From the NCBI RefSeq assembly GCF_002025705.1, contig NZ_CP018846.1, positions 735,501-799,500 of the forward strand: 64,000 bases of DNA. The letters run 5' to 3'. Positions 8,097 through 17,039 of this stretch are shown piece after piece. The position numbers and the translations under genes are program-made. The notes under the pieces are model-generated. The model did no database searches and had not been told where the DNA came from. It worked only from the letters and a program-made list of their open reading frames with translations. Origin of the DNA: Pseudomonas putida (lineage in GTDB: Bacteria; Pseudomonadota; Gammaproteobacteria; Pseudomonadales; Pseudomonadaceae). The number at the start of each line of letters is the position of its first letter. Within the stretch, counting starts at the first letter, position 1.

Positions 8097-9551
8097 TCAG
8101 CCGATCAGCGGGTCACCGACGTGCAGGATCTTCATGCCGTTGGTGCCGCCGATGGTGTGGTAGCTGTCACCCTTGGTCAGGATCACCCAGTCACCTTGTT
8201 CCACCAGGCCGCGCTTGAGCAGTTCGTCGACGGCTGCCTGGCTGACCTTGTCGGCCGGCAGCGAAGCCGGGTCGAAGGCAATCGGGTAGACGCCGCGGAA
8301 CATGTTGGCCCGGGCCTGGGTGGCGCGGTGCGGCGACAGTGCGAAAATCGGCACGTGCGAGCGCAGGCGCGACATGATCAGCGGGGTGTAGCCACTTTCT
8401 GTCAGGGCGATGATCGCCTTCACGCCCGGGAAGTGGTTGGCGGTGTACATGGCCGCCAGGGCGATGCTTTCGTCGCAACGCTCGAAGGTGGTGTGCAGGC
8501 GGTGGCTGGACTTCTGGCTGGTCGGGTGCTTCTCGGCGCCCAGGCAGATACGGGCCATGGCCTGTACGGCTTCGATCGGGTAGGAGCCCGCGGCGCTTTC
8601 GGCCGACAGCATCACCGCATCGGTGTTGTCCAGCACGGCGTTGGCCACGTCGGACACTTCTGCGCGGGTCGGCATCGGGTTCTGGATCATCGACTCCATC
8701 ATCTGGGTCGCGACGATCACCGCCTTGTTGTTGCGGCGAGCGTGCTGGATGATCTTCTTCTGGATGGCGATCAGCTCGGCGTCGCCGATTTCCACACCCA
8801 GGTCGCCACGGGCAACCATCACCGCGTCGGAGGCTGCGATCAGTTTGTCGAGGGTCTCGTCGTCGGCAACGGCCTCGGCACGTTCGATCTTGGCCACCAG
8901 CCAGGCGCTGCCGCCGGCTTCGTCACGCAGTTTGCGCGCGTATTCCATGTCGCTGGCGTCACGCGGGAAGGAGACGGCCAGGTAGTCCAGGTCCATTTCC
9001 GCGGCCAGCTTGATGTCGGCCTTGTCTTTTTCGGTCAGGGCCGGTGCGGTCAGGCCGCCACCTTTGCGGTTGATGCCTTTGTGGTCCGACAGCGGGCCAC
9101 CGATGATCACCACGCAGTGCAGGGCGTCTGCGGTGGCGGTCTCGACGCGCATGACCACACGGCCGTCGTCGAGCAGCAGTTCGTCACCGACGCCGCAGTC
9201 CTTGACCAGGTCGGGATAGTCGATACCGACGATGTCCTGGTTGCCTTCGGTCAGCGGGTGGGCGGTAGAGAAGGTGAACTTGTCACCGATCTTCAGTTCG
9301 ATGCGCTTGTTGGCGAACTTGGCGATGCGGATCTTCGGACCCTGCAGGTCACCCAGCAGTGCGACATGGCGGCCGTTCTTGGCGGCGATGTCACGGATCA
9401 GGCGGGCGCGCGCCTTGTGCTCGTCCGGAGTGCCGTGGGAGAAGTTCAGGCGTGCCACGTCCAGGCCGGCGAGGATCAGCTGTTCGATCACTTCCGGCGA
9501 GTTGCTGGCGGGGCCAAGGGTGGCGACGATTTTGGTACGGCGGATGCTCAT
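8097..9551 (-). CDS. pykA: Pyruvate kinase PykA
   Basis: This 484-residue enzyme converts phosphoenolpyruvate and ADP to pyruvate and ATP. The barrel opens with RRTKIVATLGPAS and RLNFSHG. The signature AKIERAEAV holds the catalytic Lys/Glu region, and VARGDLGVEIG the metal-binding segment; the C-terminal allosteric domain is complete. Length and sequence fit the pseudomonad PykA type rather than PykF. An ATG start is used. In Entner-Doudoroff organisms such as P. putida this is a main supply of pyruvate. Confidence 0.95.
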   Translation of the reverse strand: MSIRRTKIVATLGPASNSPEVIEQLILAGLDVARLNFSHGTPDEHKARARLIRDIAAKNGRHVALLGDLQGPKIRIAKFANKRIELKIGDKFTFSTAHPLTEGNQDIVGIDYPDLVKDCGVGDELLLDDGRVVMRVETATADALHCVVIIGGPLSDHKGINRKGGGLTAPALTEKDKADIKLAAEMDLDYLAVSFPRDASDMEYARKLRDEAGGSAWLVAKIERAEAVADDETLDKLIAASDAVMVARGDLGVEIGDAELIAIQKKIIQHARRNNKAVIVATQMMESMIQNPMPTRAEVSDVANAVLDNTDAVMLSAESAAGSYPIEAVQAMARICLGAEKHPTSQKSSHRLHTTFERCDESIALAAMYTANHFPGVKAIIALTESGYTPLIMSRLRSHVPIFALSPHRATQARANMFRGVYPIAFDPASLPADKVSQAAVDELLKRGLVEQGDWVILTKGDSYHTIGGTNGMKILHVGDPLIG

Positions 9552-9732
9552 GCACAGACTCCTATAGTGAAGCGCAGCGAAAGGCTACTCCTCAATTGCG
9601 CTGTAGTCATTGTTCCGTTGCACTACCTGCGACCATCGCAGGGTGGCATTTGAACGGGCGGGGGTATCCTTGCAAAAGGCTGTGAAGATTTGCCGGCAAT
9701 GGCCGATATACTGGCATCAAAGGAGATACCCC

Positions 9733-10119
9733 ATGCGCGCCCTGATCGTAATTGCCCTGGCGGCCAGCACCGTCGGCTGTACCCGCTGGTCCATGGACCA
9801 CCACCTGAACAATGCCTACCGCGCCTATGACCGTGGCGATTGTTCGAAGGTCATGCTGGAGTTGTCGCAGGTCGACCGCACCAGCCGTGCGCGGCCGTTC
9901 ATCCACCCGGAAGTGTCGCTGCTGCGTGGCCAGTGCCTGGAGCGTGACATGCTTTATGTGGATGCCGCGCAGACCTACGAATACCTGATCCAGCAATACC
10001 CGGGCAATGAATACGCCTATCGGGCCAAGGCGCGCCTGGAAACCCTGGAGAAGCTCGGGCACTACCGCGGTGCAGAGGCGGCGGTGGCCAACCCGGTGAA
10101 TACCCCCACTTGGCGTTAA
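9733..10119 (+). CDS. Small TPR-like exported protein, possible lipoprotein
   Basis: The ATG at 9733 has AGGAG twelve bases upstream, which is why I chose it over longer versions of the frame. The 128-residue product begins with a short signal peptide ending STVGC; the cysteine could be lipidated, although the lipobox is not ideal. The rest looks like two or three helical hairpins of TPR/Sel1 type (NNAYRAYDRGDCSKVMLEL; YVDAAQTYEYLIQQYPGNEYAYRAKARLE). It could be a cell-envelope assembly factor, but I do not recognise a named family. Confidence 0.78.
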   Translation: MRALIVIALAASTVGCTRWSMDHHLNNAYRAYDRGDCSKVMLELSQVDRTSRARPFIHPEVSLLRGQCLERDMLYVDAAQTYEYLIQQYPGNEYAYRAKARLETLEKLGHYRGAEAAVANPVNTPTWR

Positions 10120-10243
10120 CACCAAGGTGTCTTTAATTTCACGGGATTTGCCTGGCACGCTGCGCTAATCTGTAACTCAGTTGTTACAACAACCGCCAGT
10201 ACCTTGCATTCCTGGCACTTGGTACGGGATTGCACTTTCGATC

Positions 10244-10603
10244 ATGTTCAACCAGCGCCATATCGAACGCCATCAGTTGCCTTGCGTGCTCAAGGTCTTC
10301 AACCGCTTTACCGGTCAGCCGATCGGTCAGCTGGGCAATGCCTCCGAAGATGGGATCATGTTGATCAGCTCGCTGCCGGTGCTGGTGGGCCCGGACTTCG
10401 AGCTGCAACTGCGCCTGCCGCTGACCGGTGGCGGGTACCAGTTCATCAACCTGACCGCCAGTTGCCTGTGGTGCCGCGAAGACCAGACCCCGGGCCACTA
10501 CGACTCCGGCTTCATGCTGCTGCAGGCGCCGCGCGAATACGAAGAATTCGTCCGCTCGCTGCGAGACTATTTCAGTTTCCGCCCCGCCAACGCTTCCGCC
10601 TGA
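10244..10603 (+). CDS. PilZ-domain protein (probable c-di-GMP receptor)
   Basis: The product has 119 residues when started at the ATG at 10244, directly before the conserved region. The two c-di-GMP-binding PilZ signatures are present: RxxxR near the N-terminus (RHIER, residues 5-9) and NxSxxG (NASEDG) about 28 residues later. The domain fills almost the whole protein, so any output must come from partner binding. It lies 125 bases after the TPR-like gene on the same strand. A TGTAAC-N6-GTTACA inverted repeat at 10171-10188 is a possible operator. Confidence 0.85.
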   Translation: MFNQRHIERHQLPCVLKVFNRFTGQPIGQLGNASEDGIMLISSLPVLVGPDFELQLRLPLTGGGYQFINLTASCLWCREDQTPGHYDSGFMLLQAPREYEEFVRSLRDYFSFRPANASA

Positions 10604-10649
10604 GCCTGGCTCCGCTAAAATCGGGTCGACCTCGAAACAGGACGACCCC

Positions 10650-12086
10650 GTGACTACCAGCATCTTCTGGCACGACTACGAAACCACTGGCATCAACCCG
10701 CGCTGCGACCGGCCACTGCAGGTCGCTGGTGTGCGCACCGATCTCGACCTCAACGAGATCGAAGACCCGATCAGCCTCTACTGTCGCCCCTCGGACGATA
10801 TTCTGCCGCACCCGGCCGCCTGCCTGGTCACCGGCATCACCCCCGAGCAACTCGCCAACCAGGGCCTGTGCGAAGCCGAGTTCATGACCCGGGTCCACCA
10901 GCAGCTGGCGCGCCCCGGCACATGCAGTGCTGGCTACAACACCCTGCGCTTCGACGACGAAGTGACCCGATACAGCCTCTACCGCAACTTCTTCGACCCC
11001 TACGCCCGCGAGTGGCAGGGTGGCAACAGCCGCTGGGACCTGATCGACGTGGTGCGCACCGCTTACGCCTTGCGCCCTGAAGGCATCGTCTGGCCGCAGC
11101 AGGATGGGCGCACCAGCCTGCGCCTGGAGTTGCTCAGCCAGGCCAATGGCATCGACCATGGGCATGCCCATGAAGCGCTTTCCGACGTACGGGCCACGAT
11201 CGCCCTGGCACGCCTGATAAGGCAGAAGCAACCCAAGTTGTACGAGTGGCTGTTCCAGTTGCGCAGCAAGCACAAAGTGATGGAACAGATCCGTCTATTG
11301 CAGCCGTTGGTGCATATATCCGGGCGTTTTTCCGCGGCGCGTAATTATCTGGGTGTGGTCCTGCCATTGGCCTGGCACCCGCGTAATCGCAATGCACTGA
11401 TTGTGTGCGACCTTCATCAGGAAACCCTACCGTTAATAAGGGAAAGTGCCGAGGTACTGCGCGAGCGTTTGTACACGCGGCATGAGCAATTATCGGAAGG
11501 ACAATTACCGGTGCCGCTCAAGTTGGTGCAGATCAATCGTTGCCCGGTAGTCGCTCCGCTCTCGGTATTGCGCCCTGCGGATCAGCAACGACTGGGCATC
11601 GATCTGACAATGATTCAAACACGCGCTGAAGAGTTGGCTAATCAACAGCCGGCCTGGCAAGACAAGCTAGAGCATATCTACGGCAAGGAGGATTTCGCTG
11701 CGGTTGAAGATCCGGAACAACAGTTGTATGACGGTTTCATCGGTGACCGCGACCGCCGCCTGTGCGAGCAAGTTCGTACGCTGGACCCTGCCCAGTTAGG
11801 GCACGGCCACTGGATGTTCGATGATCCGCGCCTGCCGGAGTTGTTGTTCCGTTATCGCGCCCGGAACTTCCCTGAGACCTTGAGCAGCGAAGAGCGCCAG
11901 CGCTGGTATGCTTTCTGCCAGCAGCGTCTGAGCGACCCGCAGTGGGGCGCACCCAATACGCTGGGTGATTTCGAGCAGGCCAGGCTGGGTGCCTGGGCCA
12001 ATGCTGACGAGGCTGGGCGGCGGGTGTTGGTCGCCTGGGAGGTGCATGCCCGCAACTTGCGTGAGCAGTTTGCTATCAGCCTTTGA
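10650..12086 (+). CDS. sbcB: Exodeoxyribonuclease I (SbcB)
   Basis: This 478-residue 3'-5' single-strand DNA exonuclease acts in mismatch repair and recombination. The DEDDh exonuclease fold starts with HDYETTG (Asp9, Glu11) and has the later GHAHEALSDVRATIAL motif with the third acidic pair and histidine. It is followed by the SH3-like and C-terminal domains typical of SbcB. The start is GTG; the normal start MTTSIFWHDYETTG fits it. A strong bidirectional terminator follows at once. Confidence 0.95.
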   Translation: MTTSIFWHDYETTGINPRCDRPLQVAGVRTDLDLNEIEDPISLYCRPSDDILPHPAACLVTGITPEQLANQGLCEAEFMTRVHQQLARPGTCSAGYNTLRFDDEVTRYSLYRNFFDPYAREWQGGNSRWDLIDVVRTAYALRPEGIVWPQQDGRTSLRLELLSQANGIDHGHAHEALSDVRATIALARLIRQKQPKLYEWLFQLRSKHKVMEQIRLLQPLVHISGRFSAARNYLGVVLPLAWHPRNRNALIVCDLHQETLPLIRESAEVLRERLYTRHEQLSEGQLPVPLKLVQINRCPVVAPLSVLRPADQQRLGIDLTMIQTRAEELANQQPAWQDKLEHIYGKEDFAAVEDPEQQLYDGFIGDRDRRLCEQVRTLDPAQLGHGHWMFDDPRLPELLFRYRARNFPETLSSEERQRWYAFCQQRLSDPQWGAPNTLGDFEQARLGAWANADEAGRRVLVAWEVHARNLREQFAISL

Positions 12087-12091
12087 CTGAG

Positions 12092-12130
12092 CAAACAAAA
12101 ACGCCGGCAGCAAGCCGGCGTTTTTGTTTG
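12092..12130. terminator. Bidirectional rho-independent terminator between sbcB and turA
   Basis: A perfect 17-bp stem (CAAACAAAAACGCCGGC and its complement) with a 5-base AGCAA loop. The A-rich and T-rich tails make it work on both strands of these convergent genes. Confidence 0.95.
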
Positions 12131-12156
12131 TATATACAGAGCGTTGCTGTGGACAA

Positions 12157-12534
12157 TCAGTCCAGCAGAGTCGCCCAGCTTTCAACCACATCGCCACCCC
12201 ATTTGGCTTTCCATTCTTTCAGGGTCTTGTGGTTGCCGCCTTTGGTTTCGATCACTTCACCGTTGTGCGGGTTTTTGTATTGCTTGACCTTGCGGGCACG
12301 CTTGGTGGCGACAGGCTTCGCTGCACCACGCGGGGCTTTGCTCAGTTTCGATTCTGGGTCCAGCAGGGCGATGACGTCGCGCAGCGACTTGGAGTATTCA
12401 CCCATCAGCGTACGCAGTTTGCCTTCGAACTCCAGTTCTTTCTTCAGCTTGTCATCCTGAGACAGGTTGGCCAGGCGGGCCTGAAGTTCCTTGATGGCTT
12501 CTTCGGTAGCGCGGTACTCGTTGATCAGGGACAT
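12157..12534 (-). CDS. turA: MvaT-family H-NS-like nucleoid protein TurA
   Basis: This 125-residue protein is an MvaT/MvaU xenogeneic silencer. Residues 1-60 form the coiled-coil oligomerisation region (MSLINEYRATEEAIKELQARL). The C-terminal third holds the AT-hook-like DNA-binding part, with K-Q-Y-K-N-P-H-N-G-E and GGNHKTLKEWKAKWG. It binds AT-rich DNA, bridges it and silences horizontally acquired genes. In P. putida the gene at this place is turA, which also represses the TOL Pu promoter. Its own upstream region is strikingly AT-rich, fitting autoregulation. Confidence 0.93.
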   Translation of the reverse strand: MSLINEYRATEEAIKELQARLANLSQDDKLKKELEFEGKLRTLMGEYSKSLRDVIALLDPESKLSKAPRGAAKPVATKRARKVKQYKNPHNGEVIETKGGNHKTLKEWKAKWGGDVVESWATLLD

Positions 12535-12830
12535 GGAGTGTTCCTTAATGCGTGTTCAGAAATGTGTGGGGCAATAATAGACAGGCGATACTCTCAAGTA
12601 AACATATTATTCGGCAGTTAACTGTTATTAACGCTGTGACAAAATATCTCAAGATTAAGAAAAATTTACATATGCCCTGCAATTGGCCCTGATTGTCATC
12701 AGGCTGTAGTCAGCCAGGCTCACACGCAGCCTTTGCGGGCATGAGGCTACCGGCGGGCGCAATGATTACTGCGTTTTTCTGGTCGGGCCGCTAGAATGAG
12801 CGCCTTTGCGAAGTTCTGGAGTCTTAATTC
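12535..12830. promoter_or_regulatory. AT-rich divergent control region of turA and purU
   Basis: Bases 12590-12680 are much richer in A and T than their surroundings (runs such as AACATATTATT and AAGAAAAATTTACATATG). Such DNA is the preferred target of MvaT-type proteins, so TurA may bind here and control itself. No further gene is evident in this gap. Confidence 0.5.
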
Positions 12831-13682
12831 ATGCGCACCTATCGTCTGGTGATCGCCTGCCCCGACCGTGTTGGCATCGTGGCGAAAGTCAGTAATTTCC
12901 TGGCCTTGTACAATGGCTGGATCAACGAAGCCAGCCACCACTCTGATGAGCAGAGCGGCTGGTTCTTCATGCGCCATGAAATCCGTGCCGAATCGCTGCC
13001 ATTTGGTATCGAGGCGTTCCGCGAAGCCTTCGCGCCGATCGCTGAAGAGTTCTCCATGACCTGGCGTATCACCGACTCGGCGCAGAAGAAGCGCGTGGTG
13101 CTGATGGCCAGCCGCGAATCACACTGCCTGGCCGACCTGCTGCACCGCTGGCACACCGATGAGCTGGATTGCGAGATCCCTTGTGTGATTTCCAACCACA
13201 ACGACTTGCGCAGCATGGTCGAGTGGCACGGCATTCCGTTCTTCCACGTTCCGGTCGACCCCAAGGACAAGGCCCCGGCCTTTGCCGAAGTGTCGCGCCT
13301 GGTACAGGAGCACGCGGCTGACGTGGTGGTGCTGGCGCGATACATGCAGATCCTGCCGCCGCAGCTGTGCCAGGACTATGCCGAGAAAGTCATCAACATC
13401 CACCACAGCTTCCTGCCGTCGTTCGTCGGTGCCAAGCCGTACCACCAGGCCGCCCTGCGTGGTGTGAAGCTGATCGGTGCGACCTGCCACTACGTGACCG
13501 AAGAGCTGGATGCCGGCCCGATCATCGAGCAGGACGTGGTGCGCGTGAGCCACGCCGACAGCATCGAAGACATGGTCCGCTTTGGCCGTGACGTCGAGAA
13601 GATGGTGCTGGCCCGCGGCCTGCGCTATCACCTGGAAGACCGCGTGCTGGTGCATGGCAACAAGACCGTGGTGTTCGACTGA
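12831..13682 (+). CDS. purU: Formyltetrahydrofolate deformylase PurU
   Basis: This 283-residue enzyme hydrolyses 10-formyl-tetrahydrofolate to formate and tetrahydrofolate, supplying formate and balancing one-carbon pools. Residues 1-80 form an ACT domain (RTYRLVIACPDRVGIVAKVS). The formyltransferase domain carries the NIHHSFLPSF catalytic asparagine/histidine segment and the aspartate in EELDAGPII. An ATG start is used. The upstream gap is shared with turA. Confidence in the name is high. Confidence 0.95.
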   Translation: MRTYRLVIACPDRVGIVAKVSNFLALYNGWINEASHHSDEQSGWFFMRHEIRAESLPFGIEAFREAFAPIAEEFSMTWRITDSAQKKRVVLMASRESHCLADLLHRWHTDELDCEIPCVISNHNDLRSMVEWHGIPFFHVPVDPKDKAPAFAEVSRLVQEHAADVVVLARYMQILPPQLCQDYAEKVINIHHSFLPSFVGAKPYHQAALRGVKLIGATCHYVTEELDAGPIIEQDVVRVSHADSIEDMVRFGRDVEKMVLARGLRYHLEDRVLVHGNKTVVFD

Positions 13683-13691
13683 TCTGAGCAT

Positions 13692-13798
13692 GGGGCTGCT
13701 TTGCAGCCCTTTCGCGACACAAGGCCGCTCCTACAGGAAATCGCGTTCTGCTGTAGGAGCGGCCTTGTGTCGCGAAAGGGGCGCAAAGCGCCCCCGAC
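13692..13798. repeat. Inverted REP pair, TTGTGTCGCGAAAGG subtype
   Basis: Arms GACACAAGGCCGCTCCTACA and TGTAGGAGCGGCCTTGTGTC face each other with the tail-to-tail order seen at 3061, here with the outer hairpins GGGGCTGC and GGGGCGC. It follows purU. Confidence 0.9.
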
Positions 13799-13817
13799 AA
13801 TCGGGAGCGATACAGCA

Positions 13818-14051
13818 ATGGCAAGTTCACGTAACAAACCCACTGCCTCACCCCCGCCTACCCTCGGCGAAGGCTGCCTGGCCCGCTACGACCCCGAAGC
13901 CCTGAGCGACGAAGACGGCACCGACTTCCCGGACGCCGCCCAGCTCTGGCGCCAGCTCAACCCGCCTGACGCCGCCAGTGTTCCAGCAGAGGACGCGCCA
14001 GCAGGCAGACAAACACCGGCCCCCCCGCCAGCAGATAAAAGTAGTAAGTGA
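13818..14051 (+). CDS. Possible proline-rich disordered small protein
   Basis: This frame encodes 77 residues with an ATG ten bases after a GGGAG. It is rich in Pro, Ala, Asp and Glu (PTASPPPTLGEG; LSDEDGTDFPDAAQLWRQL) and shows no fold that I recognise. Its last 95 bases overlap, on the other strand, the 3' end of the membrane-protein gene. This weakens the case, but the first half lies in otherwise empty DNA. It may be a genuine small gene or a chance frame. Confidence 0.4.
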   Translation: MASSRNKPTASPPPTLGEGCLARYDPEALSDEDGTDFPDAAQLWRQLNPPDAASVPAEDAPAGRQTPAPPPADKSSK

Positions 14052-14949
14052 TCGCTCGCCAGATCAGGATCGCGGCTGCGGCGGTCGAGCTGCCAACCAG
14101 CGGTGTCAGCAGGCTTGCCGAGGTCAGCTCGGCGGCACCAGCGCCACCGGGCAGCAGGCTGAATTGGCCGGCGCTGAGCGACAGCATCTGCACCAGAAAG
14201 CTCGGGATCCATGACAGTTCCACCCCCAGCCCCTGCAGTACCAGGTAAAGCACGCTGTAGCGCAGGCTCCAGTGCAGGCAGGTGAGGGCGAACACCAGTG
14301 CCAGGGTTCGCTTGGGCAACTGCCAGGTCTGCGCCAGGGCGTCGATGAAATGCAGAACCTTGCGTGCCCAGCGGCGCCTGCGTTTGCCGGGCATCCCCAG
14401 GTGTTGCAGCACCTTCCCGTTGAAGCGCATCAGTGCACGCCGGTAACGCAGCAGCAGCACGATCGTGGCCAGGGCGGCGCACAGCAGCAGCGCGCTGCCC
14501 AGCAGCATGCTTTGCTGGCTGCGCCCAAGGCTGTGGAACAGCGCATAACCGGCAATCGCCAGCATCGCGCAGAAGAAGAACAGCAGGTCGTTCAACTGAT
14601 CCATGGCAAACACCGCACCGCTACGGGCCGGCCCGATGCGGTCACGGGCGAGCAGGGCCATGAGGGTGACCGGCCCGCCGCTGCCTCCAGGGGTGGTGCA
14701 GATGGCGAACTCGGTTGCCATTACCACGCCCAGGCTACGTACATGGCCAAGCTTTGCACCTTGCTGGCCGAGCAGCAGGCGTAGGCGAATGGCATTGATC
14801 ACCCAGCACAGCAGGATCATGCCCAGCAGAACCAGCAACAGCCTGGTATCGAAGGCCATCAGCCTGGGCATCAGCTCGTTGCCGCCCAACAGTGTCGGCA
14901 CTAGCACGGCGCCCACCAGTGCCAGGGCCAGCCAGCCGAAGCGGTTCAT
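13957..14949 (-). CDS. Lysylphosphatidylglycerol synthase TM-region / UPF0104 membrane protein
   Basis: This 330-residue integral membrane protein has about eight hydrophobic segments and no soluble catalytic domain. The family (LPG_synthase_TM) contains the flippase half of MprF and related undecaprenyl-lipid and glycolipid transporters. The glycine-rich stretch CTTPGGSGGPVTLMALLARD matches its substrate-facing motif. It is the last gene of an operon with a deacetylase and a glycosyltransferase, and it overlaps the deacetylase stop by ATGA. A role in moving the product lipid across the membrane is my inference. Confidence 0.85.
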   Translation of the reverse strand: MNRFGWLALALVGAVLVPTLLGGNELMPRLMAFDTRLLLVLLGMILLCWVINAIRLRLLLGQQGAKLGHVRSLGVVMATEFAICTTPGGSGGPVTLMALLARDRIGPARSGAVFAMDQLNDLLFFFCAMLAIAGYALFHSLGRSQQSMLLGSALLLCAALATIVLLLRYRRALMRFNGKVLQHLGMPGKRRRRWARKVLHFIDALAQTWQLPKRTLALVFALTCLHWSLRYSVLYLVLQGLGVELSWIPSFLVQMLSLSAGQFSLLPGGAGAAELTSASLLTPLVGSSTAAAAILIWRAITYYFYLLAGGPVFVCLLARPLLEHWRRQAG

Positions 14950-15710
14950 GCGATCACCTGGCGCTCCAGCCAGGCCGACTTGGTCAACGGCTCACGGCCT
15001 TGCAGCAGCAGGTTGTCGAGGGTGCGCAGCCAGTAGTTGCGCGATGAGCTGTGCCGCATATCGACCGGGTGCAGGCCCAGGCGCAGGGTTTCGGCTGTGC
15101 GCAAGCGTCGGCACTGCCAGTCGCAAACCACTCTCGACAGCCCTCGGCGCCAGGCGCTGCGCGCGCTCCATACCAGGCCTGGTGCTTCGTAGGCGGTGAA
15201 GTCAGGTAAACGATAGAGGTGCTGGGGCGTGCTGGTGTAGCGCAGCGGCAACTGGCTCAGCGCCTGTCGAGTGCCTTGGCTCATCAGCCAGGCCGGGGCG
15301 ACGAAACCGGCCACCGGCCAGCCTTGCCGATCGAACAGGGCCAGTCCTTGTTCCAGGCGCTGTAGGGCTTGCGCCTGATCTAGGGCGTAGAACTCGCCTT
15401 CATGGGTGTAGATGCGTCGCATGAAGTAGTCGCCGAGGTTGCGCGGTGGGGGGCCGTCGTCGGCGTGGTAGAGGCCATGCAGCGCCAGTTCGTCACCCCG
15501 CGCCAGGCGCCGTTCGAGCAGGCGGCAGAAGGTCGGCGAGCGGGTCAGCGGGTTGCGATGGTGGAAGTCCGGTACCACCAGCCAGGTCATGGGCACATTG
15601 CCCATCTCGTCCACTGCCTGCACGAACGGCTGATAGTCGGGCCAGGTTTCGGGCGCGATATCGTGCAGCACCAGCATCAGGCTGCCCGAGGCACTGCCGG
15701 GCTCAGCCAT
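14946..15710 (-). CDS. Polysaccharide deacetylase-like protein (DUF2334 type)
   Basis: This 254-residue protein resembles the NodB/DUF2334 carbohydrate esterase fold. The start LMLVLHDIAPETW contains the first catalytic aspartate. HHRNP and ELALHGLYHADD supply the metal-binding histidines, and GFVAPAWLM is the usual motif 3 (R replaced by A). The ATG at 15710 lies eight bases inside the end of the glycosyltransferase gene, and its stop overlaps the next start by ATGA, so all three are tightly coupled. It probably removes N-acetyl groups from an envelope glycan or glycolipid. Confidence 0.82.
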   Translation of the reverse strand: MAEPGSASGSLMLVLHDIAPETWPDYQPFVQAVDEMGNVPMTWLVVPDFHHRNPLTRSPTFCRLLERRLARGDELALHGLYHADDGPPPRNLGDYFMRRIYTHEGEFYALDQAQALQRLEQGLALFDRQGWPVAGFVAPAWLMSQGTRQALSQLPLRYTSTPQHLYRLPDFTAYEAPGLVWSARSAWRRGLSRVVCDWQCRRLRTAETLRLGLHPVDMRHSSSRNYWLRTLDNLLLQGREPLTKSAWLERQVIA

Positions 15711-16815
15711 GGGCGCGCACCTGCGGTTGGTGACCGAGCACGGCCTGGTAGTGTTGCAGCAGGCCGGCCACCACGTTGTCCCACGAATAGTGTTGTTCCA
15801 CGTGCTGGCGGGCCTGGGCGCCGAGCTTGCGCACCCCGGCCTCGAACGCTTCGCGCACGGCCAGTGCCATGGCCTGGCTATCGTTGGCCCGGCACAGCCG
15901 CCCGCAGTGTTCGTTGACGATTTCGCCAAAAGCTCCGGCGCGTACCGCGACCACCGGGGTAGCGCTGGCCATGGCCTCGAGGATGACCAGGCCGAAGGTC
16001 TCCTGGTCGCCGGCATGCACCAGCAGGTCGGCGCTGGCGACCAGGCGGGCGACCTCCTGCGGTGGGCGGAACTGGTCGATGACGCTGACGTTCTCGGGCA
16101 CATTGGCCGGCATGTTCGAGCCGACCAGCAACAGGTGGTAGGGGCGCCCCAGGTGTTGCATGCATTCGAGCAGCACCGGCAGGTTCTTCTCGCGTGAACC
16201 GCGCCCGGCATAGATGAGCAGGCGGCTGGTATCGGCTATGCCCAATTGGGCCTTCAACTGCGGGTCGCGGTGGTCGGGGTGGAAGGTGTTCAGGTCGACA
16301 CCCAGGCGCTGCACGTGCACGTCACGCACGCCAAGCCGGCGCAGCTTGTCGGCCATCACCAGGCTCGGCGCCAGCACCCGGTCGAAATTGCCATACAGCT
16401 TGCTGACATAGGCCTCGACATTGGGCGTGAACCAGTTGCCCATACGGTTACTTACCAGCAGCGGCAGGTCGGAATGGTAGAAACCGATCACCGGTACGTC
16501 GAGCTGGCGCCGGGCTTCCAGTGCGGCCCAGGCGGTGAGGTACGGGTCGCCGACTTCGATCAGGTCGGGCTTGAGACGGCGCAGCACATTGCACCAGGGC
16601 GCCAGGCGTACCGGGAAACGGTAGCCTTTGCCGAACGGCAGGGGTGGTGCGGGGACCTGGTAGATGCCATCGGCATCGCTGGCACTGGCGCCGGGGATCA
16701 GGAGGCTGTGGTGCACGCCGGGAAGGGCGTCGAGGCGGTGATGTTTGGCATCCAGGTACGTCCGCACGCCGCCGCTGGCCGGGGCGTAGAACATGGTGAT
16801 GTCGGCGATGTGCAC
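15703..16815 (-). CDS. GT4-family glycosyltransferase
   Basis: This protein of about 370 residues has a GT-B fold. The N-terminal domain begins VHIADITMFYAPASGGVRTYLDAK, where SGGVRTY is the donor-side glycine loop. The C-terminal domain has IYAGRGSREKNLPVLLE and DLLVHAGDQETFGLVILEAMA, with the E-x7-E motif of retaining GT4 enzymes. A GGAGG at about 16826 fits the GTG at 16815 with ten bases of spacing; the ATG at 16824 sits one base after it and is less likely to be used. First gene of the three-gene envelope operon; the sugar is unknown. Confidence 0.88.
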   Translation of the reverse strand: MHIADITMFYAPASGGVRTYLDAKHHRLDALPGVHHSLLIPGASASDADGIYQVPAPPLPFGKGYRFPVRLAPWCNVLRRLKPDLIEVGDPYLTAWAALEARRQLDVPVIGFYHSDLPLLVSNRMGNWFTPNVEAYVSKLYGNFDRVLAPSLVMADKLRRLGVRDVHVQRLGVDLNTFHPDHRDPQLKAQLGIADTSRLLIYAGRGSREKNLPVLLECMQHLGRPYHLLLVGSNMPANVPENVSVIDQFRPPQEVARLVASADLLVHAGDQETFGLVILEAMASATPVVAVRAGAFGEIVNEHCGRLCRANDSQAMALAVREAFEAGVRKLGAQARQHVEQHYSWDNVVAGLLQHYQAVLGHQPQVRAHG

Positions 16816-16936
16816 GATCAGCATCCCTCCGGGATCGTCTTCGGGTCTGTCATCTGACGATGACGCGCCTAAAGGTTGACCTACCTGAAGGATAGTTTGT
16901 TCGATCGGGGTTGGGCGGGAGTGCAGTGCTGGATTC

Positions 16937-17018
16937 TTCGCGGCTAAAGCCGCTCCCACAGCGATCGCCTCAGCCTGGAGGGCAAGGGAGATCCTGTGGG
17001 AGCGGCTTTAGCCGCGAA
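16937..17018. repeat. REP-like inverted repeat, GGCTAAAGCC subtype
   Basis: A perfect 25-bp inverted repeat (TTCGCGGCTAAAGCCGCTCC..., and its complement). The 32-base spacer carries no other recognisable site. Confidence 0.87.
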
Positions 17019-17039
17019 GCAGGCGACGCGGTTTGACGG

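Noticed and set aside
8034..9653. Long antisense frame across pykA
   Set aside because: Shadow of a GC-rich third-codon pattern; no protein family and no start signal.
10151..10168. Possible sigma54 promoter before the PilZ gene (TGGCACGCTGCGCT)
   Set aside because: After GG the tenth-base spacing is followed by TA, not GC, so the -12 element is missing.
15711..16211. A much longer N-terminal extension of the deacetylase
   Set aside because: It lies in the frame opposite to the recognised glycosyltransferase and is Pro/Ser/Thr/Trp-rich; the start at 15710 fits the family.
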